A DNA stretch of 64,000 nt from Halosolutus halophilus (GCF_022869805.1 NZ_CP094974.1:4960001-5024000), one strand, 5' to 3'. Shown: positions 33,468-42,580, numbered from the stretch's first letter. Program-made: numbers and translations. Notes: a model not told the origin generated them from the sequence alone.

Positions 33468-34730
33468 TTACGCGAGCGTCTCGATATTGCTGACGACTTC
33501 GTCGGCGAACTCGCTGGTGGCGAGTTTCTCGGCGTCGTCGAGCTGGCGTTCGAGGTCGTAGGTGACCTTGCCGGAGGAGATGGTCTCCTCGACGGCGTCG
33601 CGGACGAGGTCGGCGGCGTCGCTCCAGCCGAGGTACTCGAGCATCATGCGCCCCGAGAGGATCATGGCGGTCGGGTTGACCTTGTCCTGGCCCTCGTACT
33701 TGGGTGCGGAGCCGTGGACGGGTTCGGCGAGCATGCGACCGTCGCCGAAGTTAGAACCGGGGGCGATACCGAGCCCACCGATCTGGGCACCGCAGGCGTC
33801 GGACATGTAGTCCCCGTTCAGGTTCATCGTCGCGACGACGTCGTACTCGTCGGTGCGGGTGAGGATCTGCTGGAGCATGTTGTCCGCGATGCGATCGTTG
33901 ACGACCACGGCGTCCTCGGGGGCCTCGCCGTCGCGTTCCTCCCAGAGGGTGTCCTCGGTGATGACCTCGTCGCCGTACTCCTCTTCGGCGACCTCGTAGC
34001 CCCAGTCGCGGAACTGGCCCTCGGTGAACTTCATGATGTTACCCTTGTGGACCAGCGTGACCGAGTCGCGGTCGTGTTCGAGGGCGTAGTCGATCGCACG
34101 GCGGACGAGACGCTTGGATCCGAACTCCGTGATCGGCTTGACGCCGATGCCGACGGGGCCGTCGTGGATGACGCCCGTCGCGCCCATCTCGTCTTCGACG
34201 AACTCCTTGACCTGCTCGACTTCGTCGGTGCCGGCCTCCCACTCGATGCCGGCGTAGACGTCTTCCGTGTTCTCACGGAAGGTGATCATGTCCATCTGTT
34301 CGGGGTCTTTGACCGGCGACGGGACGCCGTCGAGGTGGTAGGTCGGACGGACGTTCGCGTAGAGGTCGAGTTTCTTCCGCAGCGCGACGTTGAGCGATCG
34401 GAAGCCGGCGCCGACGGGCGTCGTCAGCGGGCCCTTGATCGCGACGCGGTGTTCCTTGATCGCCTCGACGGTCTCCTCGGGGAGGTTCTCGTCGTACTTC
34501 TCGCGAGCGCTCGCGCCGGCGTAGACCCGCATCCAGTTGATCTCGCGGCCGGTTTCCTCCGCGGCGGCCTCGAGGACCTTCTGTGCGGCGGGGCCGACGT
34601 CGCTCCCCACACCGTCACCGTGGATGATCGGGATGATCGGGTTGTCGGGAACCTCGAGCTCGTCGTCGGTTCCCTCTTTCAGCGTAATCTTCTCCCCCGC
34701 GTCGGGGACCTCGATCTTGTCGTAGCTCAT
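33468..34730 (-). CDS. icd: Isocitrate dehydrogenase (NADP+)
   Basis: A 420-residue enzyme of the citric acid cycle that makes 2-oxoglutarate. Visible motifs are the substrate-binding RSLNVALRKKLDLYANVRP, the metal and cofactor region NLNGDYMSDACGAQIGGLGIAPG, and HGSAPKYEGQDKVNP, where Lys-Tyr after AP is the pair that selects NADP in the E. coli enzyme. The start is ATG 34730 (MSYDKIEVPD); an upstream ATG at 34790 would add twenty residues. Strongly acidic, as in halophilic homologues. Confidence 0.96.
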   Translation of the reverse strand: MSYDKIEVPDAGEKITLKEGTDDELEVPDNPIIPIIHGDGVGSDVGPAAQKVLEAAAEETGREINWMRVYAGASAREKYDENLPEETVEAIKEHRVAIKGPLTTPVGAGFRSLNVALRKKLDLYANVRPTYHLDGVPSPVKDPEQMDMITFRENTEDVYAGIEWEAGTDEVEQVKEFVEDEMGATGVIHDGPVGIGVKPITEFGSKRLVRRAIDYALEHDRDSVTLVHKGNIMKFTEGQFRDWGYEVAEEEYGDEVITEDTLWEERDGEAPEDAVVVNDRIADNMLQQILTRTDEYDVVATMNLNGDYMSDACGAQIGGLGIAPGSNFGDGRMLAEPVHGSAPKYEGQDKVNPTAMILSGRMMLEYLGWSDAADLVRDAVEETISSGKVTYDLERQLDDAEKLATSEFADEVVSNIETLA

Positions 34731-35068
34731 CTCGTCTGTACGGTGCTCCGATGGGGGTAAAAGGTCTACCATTTCCATCGACGGCGGCAAAAATTGTACG
34801 AGAACGAATTCGACGTCACCCCGGGAGCGAGGAGAACCGATGCGGTCGAGCGGCTATACGCGCCGAAATATTCCCCTCGTTCCATCATAAACATTCGTTG
34901 AATGAACGATGGGATACCGACAAAACCGCAATTTCGTACCGGGAATCGATCGGTCCCGATTCGGCCCGCGCCCACAGAACGGGCCCGCACCCGCCGGTCG
35001 AGACGGTACTCCGGTGGCCGATCGGGGTGGTGCTCCCGGCGGTTCAGGACGGATCCTCGCGCGGCCGC
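34731..35068. other. Intergenic region upstream of isocitrate dehydrogenase
   Basis: About 340 bases. Short A-rich blocks (GGTAAAAGG near 34756 and GGCAAAAATTG near 34785) are candidate promoter elements for icd. No gene or RNA fold is supported. Confidence 0.4.
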
Positions 35069-35347
35069 TCAGGACGGGTACTCCGGAGGCGGGGTCAGGT
35101 ATCGGAACAGCAGTACCGTCCCGGCAACGACGAGGACGCTGCCGACGCTCGCGAGTACGGATCGGCCGATCGTCGTCGTCCAGGATTCCGTGAGACTCAT
35201 CCACAGGAGCGACAGCGACGTGCTGCCGACGACGATCAGTACGACCCCGACGTCGACGGGATCCCGCTCGTCGTCGACCGCCAGCCGTGCGGTTGCGATC
35301 GCTGCCATCGCGGCACAGAACGCGACGAGCAGGAAGGCCGGCGTCAT
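35069..35347 (-). CDS. Small three-helix membrane protein
   Basis: A 92-residue protein with helices at about 3-20, 30-49 and 63-82 and a PPPEYPS end. The open frame extends far upstream over the asparaginase gene, but only the part from ATG 35347 has membrane-protein character. Divergent from the asparaginase gene with a 115-base gap. Function unknown. Confidence 0.65.
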   Translation of the reverse strand: MTPAFLLVAFCAAMAAIATARLAVDDERDPVDVGVVLIVVGSTSLSLLWMSLTESWTTTIGRSVLASVGSVLVVAGTVLLFRYLTPPPEYPS

Positions 35348-35462
35348 CGTCGTCGCGGTATTCGGGCCGCCATCGTAAGTCCCGGTGGTTCGACCGCGCC
35401 GGACGCCCGCGTCGGACCCGGGGTAGAAAACCACAAGGGCCGCCGTCCGAGAGGGAACGCGT

Positions 35463-36407
35463 ATGCAGGTACTCGTCCACGGTGGTGCAGGAAGCGATCC
35501 CGACGATCCCGGCTCGCGGCGCGAGGTCCTCGAAGCGGCGGCCGACGCCGGCGCAGCGGCTCCGTCGGCCGTCGACGCGGTGGAGACGGCCGTCAATCGG
35601 CTGGAGTCTTCGCCGCGGTTCAACGCGGGCGTCGGGAGCGCCGTCCAGAGCGACGGCCGGATCCGGACCGACGCGGGGCTCATGACCGACGACCGATCGG
35701 TCGGGGCGGCGTGTTCGATGCCGGACGTCGAGCACGCGGTCAGCGTCGCCCGCGTCGTCTTGGAGGAAACGCCGCACGGATTCGTCTCTGGCGACCACGC
35801 CGTCTCGCTGGCCGAGGCGTTCGGTGTCGAGACGGGGGTCGACTGCTGGACCGATCGGACGCGCGAGCGGTGGTCGGAACTCGACCCGCCGACCGGAGGC
35901 ACTCGCGACGAACTCGCGTGGATCCGCGACCGGTACGGCCGATCGGATCCCGACGGGCGGGACGAACGGGCAGACGGGAGCGGACGACCCGGCGACCACG
36001 GGACGGGGCCGGTCGACGAGTACGACCACGACACAGTCGGAGCGGTCGCGTTCGATGGGGAGTCGCTCGCCGCGGCGACGTCGACGGGCGGGCGCTGGCT
36101 CGCGCTCGCAGGCCGGGTCGGCGACGTTCCGCAGGTCGGGGCCGGATTCTACTGTTCGCCCGCCGCCGCGGTCAGCGCGACGGGTGCCGGCGAGGACATC
36201 GCCCGCGTCACGCTCTCGCGACGGGTCGCTCGTCACGTCGAGCGCGGCCACGACGCGTCCGCGGCGGCGGAACTCGCGATCGAGGAGTTCGCGGAACTCA
36301 CGGGCTCGACGGCAGGAGTGATCGTTCTCGACGCGCGTGGTACTCTCGGGTCGGCGTACAACAGTGCCGCGATGCAGACCGCTCGCGCGACGTCCTCTAC
36401 GGGGTAA
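35463..36407 (+). CDS. Plant-type L-asparaginase / isoaspartyl peptidase (Ntn hydrolase)
   Basis: A 314-residue precursor. It starts MQVLVHGGAG, the family hallmark. The autocleavage site is Asp190-Thr191 in YDHDTVGAVAFD; after cleavage Thr191 becomes the N-terminal nucleophile. Substrate-binding GGRWLALAGRVGDVP and ATGAGEDIAR follow. The region before the cleavage site (about 140-188) is a long Asp/Gly-rich linker. It hydrolyses asparagine or beta-aspartyl peptides, helping repair or nitrogen recycling. Confidence 0.92.
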   Translation: MQVLVHGGAGSDPDDPGSRREVLEAAADAGAAAPSAVDAVETAVNRLESSPRFNAGVGSAVQSDGRIRTDAGLMTDDRSVGAACSMPDVEHAVSVARVVLEETPHGFVSGDHAVSLAEAFGVETGVDCWTDRTRERWSELDPPTGGTRDELAWIRDRYGRSDPDGRDERADGSGRPGDHGTGPVDEYDHDTVGAVAFDGESLAAATSTGGRWLALAGRVGDVPQVGAGFYCSPAAAVSATGAGEDIARVTLSRRVARHVERGHDASAAAELAIEEFAELTGSTAGVIVLDARGTLGSAYNSAAMQTARATSSTG

Positions 36408-36429
36408 CGCCCTCGTCCACGGGGTACCG

Positions 36430-36480
36430 CCCTCGAGACCGGCTGCCTCCCGCCGGGTACGGTACCGTCGGTCTCGAGGG
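36430..36480 (+). terminator. Strong hairpin downstream of asparaginase
   Basis: CCCTCGAGACCG (36430-36441) is perfectly complementary to CGGTCTCGAGGG (36469-36480) with a 27-base loop. A 17-base direct repeat with one mismatch, ACGGGGTAACGCCCTCG/ACGGGGTACCGCCCTCG, precedes it and spans the stop codon. Likely a transcription end or RNA-stability element. Up to 36720 nothing else is seen. Confidence 0.5.
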
Positions 36481-36723
36481 GCCCCTCGCCTGGACGGCCC
36501 GGTAACCGACTCGATCGAGGGCTGTGGCGTCTCTCACGCCATCCGGGACGGAGGTGGTCGACGGGAATAATTCGTCACGACCGTTTCACAGAATTCGACC
36601 CCGTTACGAGTCGTTTCCGAAAGAAACAGTCGACGCCGGGTTTACCGGGGCGGATCTCGTTCTCGGAAATTCGACGATCGTCGTCACATAGTTTTATTAT
36701 TGACGTGACCTTCTCCAGAACTG

Positions 36724-36849
36724 ATGCTCGAACCCTCATATCACGCGGCGCGACAGTGTCCGGAGTGTGCAGCGACGCTCTCGAACGTCCAGGGCGTCGA
36801 CACCTGTCCCGACTGCAACTGGATCGACGACCGACGGGCCGAACGCTGA
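36724..36849 (+). CDS. Very small zinc-ribbon protein (41 residues)
   Basis: The reading frame from ATG 36724 encodes [19 protein letters not shown] and [11 protein letters not shown], with two CPxC knuckles as in haloarchaeal micro zinc-finger proteins. GTTTTATTATTG (36691-36702) lies about 27 bases upstream and makes a good leaderless promoter. The gene ends 57 bases before map. Confidence 0.8.
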   Translation: MLEPSYHAARQCPECAATLSNVQGVDTCPDCNWIDDRRAER

Positions 36850-36906
36850 TCCGTCGCGTCGACCGGAGGCGGAACCTCTTTTTGTCGACCGATACAACCC
36901 AGTTGC

Positions 36907-37803
36907 ATGGCCGAATCCGAGGTGGACCTGGAGTCCGAGCAGTACGAGAAACACCGGGAAGCCGGCGAGATCCTCTCGCAGGTACGCGAAGAGACGGTCG
37001 ACCGCGTCGAGGTCGGTGCGAGCCACCTCGAGGTCGCCGAGTTCGCCGAGGACCGGATCCGGGAACTCGGCGGCAAACCGGCGTTCCCGGTGAACATCTC
37101 GATCGACGAGGAGGCGGCCCACGCCACGCCGTCGATCGACGACGAGACGACCTTCGGTGAGGAGATGATCAACCTGGACATCGGCGTCCACGTCGACGGC
37201 TGGCTCGCCGACACGGCGATCACGGTCGACCTCTCGGGGAACCCGGAACTCGCCGAGGCCTCCGAAGAGGCCCTCGAGGCGGCGCTCGAGGTGGTCGAAC
37301 CGGGCGTCGAGACCGGCGAGATCGGTGCCGAGATCGAGGACGTCATCGACGGCTACGGCTTCAACCCGGTCGTCAACCTCACCGGCCACGGCCTGGGCCA
37401 CTGGGAACAACACACCAGCCCGAACATCCCCAACCGCGCCGTCTCGCAGGGGACGACGCTCGAGGTCGGCGACGTCGTCGCGATCGAACCGTTCGCGACC
37501 GACGGCGGCGGGAAGGTTTCCGAGGGGGCCAGCGAGGAAATCTTCGCCCTCGAGCGCGAGGGGACCGTCCGCAACCGGCAGGCCCGCGACGCGCTCGACC
37601 AGATCACCGAGGAGTTCCGCACGCTCCCCTTCGCGACGCGCTGGCTCGAGACCGATCGGGCCGAGATGGCGCTGCGCCGACTCAAGCGCAACGACATCGT
37701 CCACGGCTATCCGGTGCTCAAGGAGGACGACGGATTCCTCGTCAGCCAGAAGGAACACACGCTCATCGTCACCGAAGACGGCTGTGAAGTGACGACGAGG
37801 TAG
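36907..37803 (+). CDS. map: Type II methionine aminopeptidase
   Basis: A 298-residue metalloprotease that removes N-terminal methionine. Metal ligands are the two Asp in LDIGVHVDGWLADTAIT (about residues 89-105), His in GHGLGHWEQH, Glu in VAIEPFAT and Glu in SQKEHTLIVTEDG near the C-terminus. The roughly 60-residue helical insertion before the last ligand marks type II enzymes. Start ATG 36907, with CTCTTTTTGTC about 30 bases upstream. Confidence 0.95.
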   Translation: MAESEVDLESEQYEKHREAGEILSQVREETVDRVEVGASHLEVAEFAEDRIRELGGKPAFPVNISIDEEAAHATPSIDDETTFGEEMINLDIGVHVDGWLADTAITVDLSGNPELAEASEEALEAALEVVEPGVETGEIGAEIEDVIDGYGFNPVVNLTGHGLGHWEQHTSPNIPNRAVSQGTTLEVGDVVAIEPFATDGGGKVSEGASEEIFALEREGTVRNRQARDALDQITEEFRTLPFATRWLETDRAEMALRRLKRNDIVHGYPVLKEDDGFLVSQKEHTLIVTEDGCEVTTR

Positions 37804-37946
37804 GGAGGAAAACGGGAGGGACCGAACGTCGTCCGTTCTGCGATCGCGAATTCCTGTGAGAGCACCGATCGCGATCGGTTCGAATTCGAGTCGAGGATCG
37901 TCGGATTCGCGTCGGCGATCGTCGGGTCGGAGTCGACGGTCGTCGG

Positions 37947-38147
37947 TCAGGCGTTGTTCATCCGCTGGCTGGTCCGGTTACCACACCGCTGGCACTCGGC
38001 CACGCGGTAGGGTTCGCGGGAGAACTCGGCGTTCTCGTTTTTGAGGCTCTCGGTCCGGATTTGAACGGACACCTCGTGGAGAGTTTCGAGGCCACAGTCG
38101 TCACAGCGCTCGGTTATCCCGTCGAACGGATCGTCTGTCGTTGCCAT
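37947..38147 (-). CDS. Zinc beta-ribbon protein (DUF7835-like)
   Basis: A 66-residue protein with CDDCGLETLH (near residue 15) and CQRCGNRTSQRMNNA at the end, two zinc knuckles. SVQIRTES and FSREPYRV between them are conserved in haloarchaeal relatives. TTTAAG at about 38172-38177 on the minus strand gives a leaderless promoter 27 bases upstream. Convergent with map. Between the two genes lies a 16-base palindrome ACCGATCGCGATCGGT (37864-37879). Confidence 0.8.
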   Translation of the reverse strand: MATTDDPFDGITERCDDCGLETLHEVSVQIRTESLKNENAEFSREPYRVAECQRCGNRTSQRMNNA

Positions 38148-38483
38148 TACTGGAGCCGTTGGAATAGTACCGTCTTAAACCCCTGCTTCGTCTCGAAACA
38201 CGAGTTTAGCAGATTACAAGTCGGCATCACCGTCCCTGCAAAACGTACTGAGGGCGTTCAGTGCTGCTTAGTATCAGTTCTCGGTGATTTTCGACCGGCG
38301 ATCGGGCGTCGTGACAGTCTCGGTACGCTGGAGTATCCGGTAGCTGTCGCGTCTCTCCTGACGTACGGGTCGCGGGGACCAGTTCGCCGCCTCCGTCTCG
38401 TCACGTCCGGTCTCCGACGGGTTCGTTCTCTGGTGGCAGTGACGTGGCGAAGACGACTTACCGACGTGGGGAGACTCGCGACT
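38148..38483. other. 336-base intergenic region with two outward promoters
   Basis: Holds the promoter of the zinc beta-ribbon gene at its left end and GACTTACCG about 30 bases before the HIT gene at its right end. A long frame opposite (from 38274) has no family character. Nothing else is supported. Confidence 0.4.
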
Positions 38484-39023
38484 ATGGAGCAGGTGTTCGC
38501 ACCGTGGCGGATCGAGTGGATCGAACGCGAGGAGAAAAACCCCGACGTCGAGGAGTGCGTTTTCTGCGAACTCCCGGCGCTGGACGCCGATCGGAATCAC
38601 CTGATCGTCGCGCGCAGCGACCGCGCCGTCGTCATGCTGAACAACTACCCGTACAACCCGGGTCACGCGATGGTGATCCCCGACGCACACACCGGCGACT
38701 ACGGCGACCTCGACGACGAGCAACTGCTCGATCACGCCCGTCTGAAACAGCGGACGTTCGACGCACTCGAGACGGCCCTCGAACCGGACGGCTTCAACGC
38801 CGGCCTCAACCTCGGCGAGGGGGCCGGGGGCTCGATCGGAGATCACCTCCACACGCACGTCGTCCCGCGCTGGAAGGGTGACACCAACTTCATGCCCGTC
38901 CTCAGTGATACGTCGGTGATCGTCCAGGCACTCGAGGACACCTACGATCGGGTCCACGAGGCGTTCGCCGAGCAGGCGGGGACGACGGTCCCGGGCGACG
39001 ACGCCGCGGTCGTCGTGGAGTAG
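38484..39023 (+). CDS. HIT family nucleotide hydrolase/transferase
   Basis: A 179-residue protein. The histidine triad reads GDHLHTHVVPRW (about residues 117-128), with the middle His as nucleophile. The N-terminal CVFCELPALDADRN resembles the zinc-binding part of HIT proteins (CxxC), and MLNNYPYNPGHAMVIPDAH is the conserved strand region. Closest in style to Ap4A hydrolase/phosphorylase-like proteins. Start ATG 38484. Confidence 0.92.
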   Translation: MEQVFAPWRIEWIEREEKNPDVEECVFCELPALDADRNHLIVARSDRAVVMLNNYPYNPGHAMVIPDAHTGDYGDLDDEQLLDHARLKQRTFDALETALEPDGFNAGLNLGEGAGGSIGDHLHTHVVPRWKGDTNFMPVLSDTSVIVQALEDTYDRVHEAFAEQAGTTVPGDDAAVVVE

Positions 39024-39077
39024 TTCGATAGCTGTCGAGTGCCGGGAGTTTTGGGCACTCGCACACAACGGGTTCCC

Positions 39078-39848
39078 GTGACGACCGACGAGACCCTCGC
39101 GACCGCTGCACGGGCGATTCGCGACGCCGACGAAACCGTCGCCCTGACCGGTGCGGGCGTCTCCACCGCGTCGGGGATCCCGGACTTCCGGGGTGACGAC
39201 GGACTCTGGCAGCAGTACGACCCGGGTGACTTCCACGTCGATCGGTTCCGATCGGATCCGGGCGGTTACTGGGACCAGCACCTCGACCTGCACGACGAAT
39301 TCTTCGACGACGACGTCGAACCGAACGGCGCCCACGAGGCGCTTTCCGACCTCGAGGCCGCGGGCCACCTCGACACGCTCGTCACGCAGAATATCGACGG
39401 CCTCCACGCCGACGCCGGCTCCGATTCCGTGGTCAGACTCCACGGAACCGCGGCGAAAGCGGTCTGCCAGTCGTGCCGGCAGCGGTACGACGCCGACCCG
39501 ATCCTCGAGCGGGCCCGCGACGGCGAACTGCCGCCGACCTGCGACGAGTGCGACGGCACTCTCAAACCGGATACCGTCCTCTTCGGCGAACCGCTCCCCG
39601 AACACGCCCTGTTGCGATCGCAGGCTGCCGCCCGGTCGGCCGACGCCTTCCTCGCGATCGGTTCCTCGCTGACCGTCGAACCGGCCGCCTCGCTCCCGAA
39701 GACGGCCGCCGATCGCGGCGCGACGCTCGTGATCGCGAACCTCGATCGGACGCCGCTGTCGCGCCGGGCGACCCACGAGTTCCGGGCGGACGTGACCGAG
39801 GTCGTGCCACGGCTCAGGGACGCGATCGTCGGTGACGCGGAGCAGTAG
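39078..39848 (+). CDS. Sirtuin (NAD-dependent protein deacylase)
   Basis: A 256-residue Sir2 enzyme. NAD-binding motifs GAGVSTASGIPDFRG, TQNIDGLH and GSSLTVEPAA are complete. The catalytic His is in VRLHGTA. Zinc cysteines are CQSC and CDEC. The preferred start is GTG 39078, with GAGTTTTGGG about 28 bases upstream; the ATG at 39039 would pass through that element. In archaea such enzymes deacetylate proteins, e.g. Alba in Sulfolobus. Confidence 0.95.
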   Translation: MTTDETLATAARAIRDADETVALTGAGVSTASGIPDFRGDDGLWQQYDPGDFHVDRFRSDPGGYWDQHLDLHDEFFDDDVEPNGAHEALSDLEAAGHLDTLVTQNIDGLHADAGSDSVVRLHGTAAKAVCQSCRQRYDADPILERARDGELPPTCDECDGTLKPDTVLFGEPLPEHALLRSQAAARSADAFLAIGSSLTVEPAASLPKTAADRGATLVIANLDRTPLSRRATHEFRADVTEVVPRLRDAIVGDAEQ

Positions 39849-39952
39849 GCCGAAAACGCGGGTTCGGCGTCCGATTCGCCCGTTTCGGCGGACGGTGGAA
39901 ACCTTGAATAGAACCGTCGTGTCATGCTATAACGTAACAGGGTGTGAAACAC

Positions 39953-40186
39953 ATGACCGACGCATACGTCAATATCCTGGTCGACCCGGGTGCCGTCACT
40001 GCCGCCGCGAACGAGATCGGCGACCTCGACGCGGTCAGTACAGTCCACGTCGTTACCGGCGAATACGACGTCGTCGCACAACTCGAACTCGACGATTCCG
40101 ACGATCTCCCCCGGGTCGTTGCCGACGAAATCCACGGCGTTGCGGGCGTCGTGGATACGGTGACGAACGTCGCCTTCGAGCCGTAA
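39953..40186 (+). CDS. Stand-alone Lrp/AsnC ligand-binding (RAM) domain protein
   Basis: A 77-residue protein with the alpha-beta RAM fold only: YVNILVDPGA, VHVVTGEYDVVAQLELDD and VDTVTNVAFEP. It has no DNA-binding HTH. Such proteins bind amino acids and modulate full-length Lrp regulators. GCTATAAC (39926-39933) is centred about 24 bases before ATG 39953. Confidence 0.88.
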   Translation: MTDAYVNILVDPGAVTAAANEIGDLDAVSTVHVVTGEYDVVAQLELDDSDDLPRVVADEIHGVAGVVDTVTNVAFEP

Positions 40187-40331
40187 CTCCACGGATCACG
40201 AAGGCGGAGCCCTCGTACCGCCTCTCGGGAGCGAGTGGCGTCTCGATCGGCGGGTCCGCCGATCCGTGAGCCAGCAAAACGGTCCGCCTGTCCATACGCT
40301 TTTGAGTGAATGGGTCGTGTTCTCGAGCGAC

Positions 40332-40745
40332 ATGGAGTACGAAGTCGTCCACACGGAGGACGTCCCGATCACGGATCTCTCGGAGATCGACGAGGTGCCG
40401 CCGGACCTGCAGATCCGAGCGATCGACGAGGTACTACCCACCGAGAACGTCCAGCTCAAGCTCTGGTACTTCGAGCCCGGCGAGGAGATCCAGTATCACG
40501 CCCACGCCGAACAGGAGGAACTGTACTTCGTCGTCGAGGGGGAGTTCTCGCTTAAACTCGGCCGATCGGGCGAGGAAGAGTACGTCGAGGCCGGGCCGGG
40601 CACGTTCTGGATGGCCCGGCCGGAGATCGGCCACGGCCACCGTAACGTCGGCGACGAGGAGGGGGTCGTCCTCGCGATCGGCGCGCCGGCCGTCGAGGAC
40701 CCGGGGCTCGATCCGCACAGTCTCGACGACGAGGCCGACGAGTAA
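40332..40745 (+). CDS. Cupin domain protein
   Basis: A 137-residue protein. Motif 1 is YHAHAEQEELYFVVEGEF and motif 2 is GTFWMARPEIGHGHRNVG, giving a His/Glu metal site. Starts at ATG 40332 (MEYEVVHTED); the frame is open from GTG 40266 but the earlier part is non-conserved. Resembles haloarchaeal cupins annotated as phosphomannose-isomerase-like, with no proven reaction. Confidence 0.85.
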   Translation: MEYEVVHTEDVPITDLSEIDEVPPDLQIRAIDEVLPTENVQLKLWYFEPGEEIQYHAHAEQEELYFVVEGEFSLKLGRSGEEEYVEAGPGTFWMARPEIGHGHRNVGDEEGVVLAIGAPAVEDPGLDPHSLDDEADE

Positions 40746-40766
40746 CCGCGGGCGATCGGTCGGTTC

Positions 40767-41003
40767 TCAGGCGTACGTCGACTCGAGATAGTCCAGGATC
40801 CGCTCCGATTCGGCCATCGTGACCCCGTACTCCTCGTCGACGACGACGGGGACCTGCCGCTGGCCGGAGACGCGCCTGACCTCGTTTCGTTTCGAGTGCA
40901 GCCCCTCGACCCAGACGCTCTCGTAGTCGACGTCGAGTTCCTCGAGCCGATCGACGACGACCTCGCAGTACGGACAGCCTTCGAGGCGGTACAGGGTGAC
41001 CAT
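40767..41003 (-). CDS. Glutaredoxin-like thiol protein (CPYC)
   Basis: A 78-residue thioredoxin-fold protein with the CPYC active site (residues 10-13) and the cis-proline motif QVPVVVDEEYG. The end (MAESERILDYLESTYA) resembles the N-terminal domain of glutathione S-transferases. Haloarchaea use gamma-glutamylcysteine rather than glutathione, so it probably works with that thiol. Convergent with the cupin gene. Confidence 0.88.
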   Translation of the reverse strand: MVTLYRLEGCPYCEVVVDRLEELDVDYESVWVEGLHSKRNEVRRVSGQRQVPVVVDEEYGVTMAESERILDYLESTYA

Positions 41004-41238
41004 GCGGCGTCGTTCGCACCGAACGGGCAAAAGCGTGGGTGAGGCCCACGTCTCGTTCCGGTTGTTCCGCCGCGGCTGGTCCCGTCGGATTTTGCTGCCG
41101 CGACTGGTCCCGTCCGGTTTCCCGCCGATCGCTCCCCCGTTCCGTCGTCGGGCGACGGCCCGATCCGTCGTCGTTCCGTCGTTCGCCCCATCGTTCCGGT
41201 GTGCGGAGATTTTTGGTCCCCGCGTGCGAGTCCCGGGT

Positions 41239-41718
41239 ATGCCACCGTCAGAGGGTGAGACGCTCCCCGACTTCGAGGCACCGCTGTGTGACGGCGAGAC
41301 GTTCCGATCGACGACTCTCTCCGGGGCGCTCGGCGATCGGGGTGGCATCGTCGTCTGTACCGGCTTCGCGTTCAGCGCGATCGCCCAGAATTGGTGGAAG
41401 CGATTCCTCCGCGCCGACTGGGACGAGTTTGAGGAGGTTCCGGTGCTCGGTGTAAGCCGGGACGGCCCGTACGCCCAGAACGAGTTCCTCCGCTGGCTGG
41501 ACCGGCCCGACTTTCGGTTCTTTGCGGACGTAAACGGGACCGTGAGCGAGTCGCTCGATCTACTCGCCGACCGCGATCACATGGCGAACGTCTCGACGCC
41601 GTGGCGATCGGCGTTCGTCGTCGACCCCGACCGCGAGGTGCAGTACGCGTTCGTCGCGGACGACTGGATCTCGCCGCTCCCCCGATCGGATATCGAAACC
41701 GCTGTCGGGGACCTCTGA
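41239..41718 (+). CDS. Redoxin-fold protein lacking the peroxidatic cysteine
   Basis: A 159-residue AhpC/TSA-like protein: LPDFEAPLCDGETFR, VLGVSRDGPYAQNEFL and FRFFADVNGTVSESLDL fit the family. In active peroxiredoxins the segment after strand 3 carries Pxxx(T/S)xxC; here it reads CTGFAFSAIAQNWW, with no Cys at the catalytic place and one Cys shifted before it. Peroxidase activity is doubtful. Start ATG 41239. Confidence 0.75.
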   Translation: MPPSEGETLPDFEAPLCDGETFRSTTLSGALGDRGGIVVCTGFAFSAIAQNWWKRFLRADWDEFEEVPVLGVSRDGPYAQNEFLRWLDRPDFRFFADVNGTVSESLDLLADRDHMANVSTPWRSAFVVDPDREVQYAFVADDWISPLPRSDIETAVGDL

Positions 41719-41802
41719 TCGACGTCGGCGGTTCGCGTGAGGCGATCCCTAGGGGCAGGTGCCGTCGAAACGAACGGTGGGACCGGGTGCCAGGGGATGT
41801 TC

Positions 41803-42402
41803 TCAGTCGATCTGCACACGACGTTGTCTCAACTGTACTTCGTGCGAACACTCGTACTCGTCCCGTTCGGTCGCGATCCGGAGGGTAACTGTCACGTCAC
41901 TCGGGATGGACTCGATCGCCTCGTCGTAGTCGAACTCGCGGTCCGGGCAGACCGTGTACGACCCATCACCCGTTGCCTCGCTGCGTTTTATCGCCCTGAC
42001 GTCGATCGTAACCGCGTACTGGCCGTCGGATCGCCGCCACCCCGCCGTGATCCACTTCGATTCGGGATCGGTAAGGCCGAGACCGAGTCGCTCTTCCAGT
42101 CGACCGAGAACGACCTCGGACGCGGCGCTGAGACAGGCTTCCGTTTCGTCGTCCGCCCGATCGATCTCGACGATCGTTTCGAGTGGATCCGCCTGCCCCC
42201 GCGGATTCGAGAGCGAAGGTCACATTCGTCGGGAGTGTCGTCTGCGTCGTCGCCCGCTCGCTCTCGATCCGCTGCCTTCTCTCGTTCGCCGTCACTCGTC
42301 TCGACGTTGTCGTCGGTCCGATCGCCGAGACAACCCGCAGTCACGACTGCTGACTGCTCCCGCGCTCCCGAGAAGTGTGCGGCGAGGGAGATCTGGTGCC
42401 AT
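41803..42402 (-). pseudogene. Frameshifted Tat/lipoprotein-type exported protein
   Basis: The gene is split over frames. It starts MAPDLPRRTLLGSAGA at ATG 42402 with a Tat signal, then a +1 shift leads to VTAGCLGDRTDDNVETS with lipobox TAGC. Near 42200 another shift leads to ADPLETIVEIDRADDE, GLTDPESKWITAGWRRSDG and a typical acidic end before TGA 41803. Joined, these give a lipoprotein of about 195 residues. At least two frame changes are needed, so it is a decaying gene or contains sequencing errors. Family not recognised. Confidence 0.65.
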
Positions 42403-42580
42403 AAGATGCCGCTCTGGCGTGACGATAATACGTTTTGGGAGGGGGGCGCCGCTGACTACACACTGGTTCGTGACACGCAACTCGGCAGTGAAAGCGGTCC
42501 GCCAGTAACTCTCGACGGTCGCCGTTGCGTGCCGGCGGAACGGGAACTGATCCGGAGAGGGGAAGGTTCTCGGGATGGGC

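Noticed and set aside
35463-36407. Leftward frame over the asparaginase gene as part of the small membrane protein
   Set aside because: Only the last 92 codons have membrane-protein character; the rest is Ser/Arg/Pro-rich shadow.
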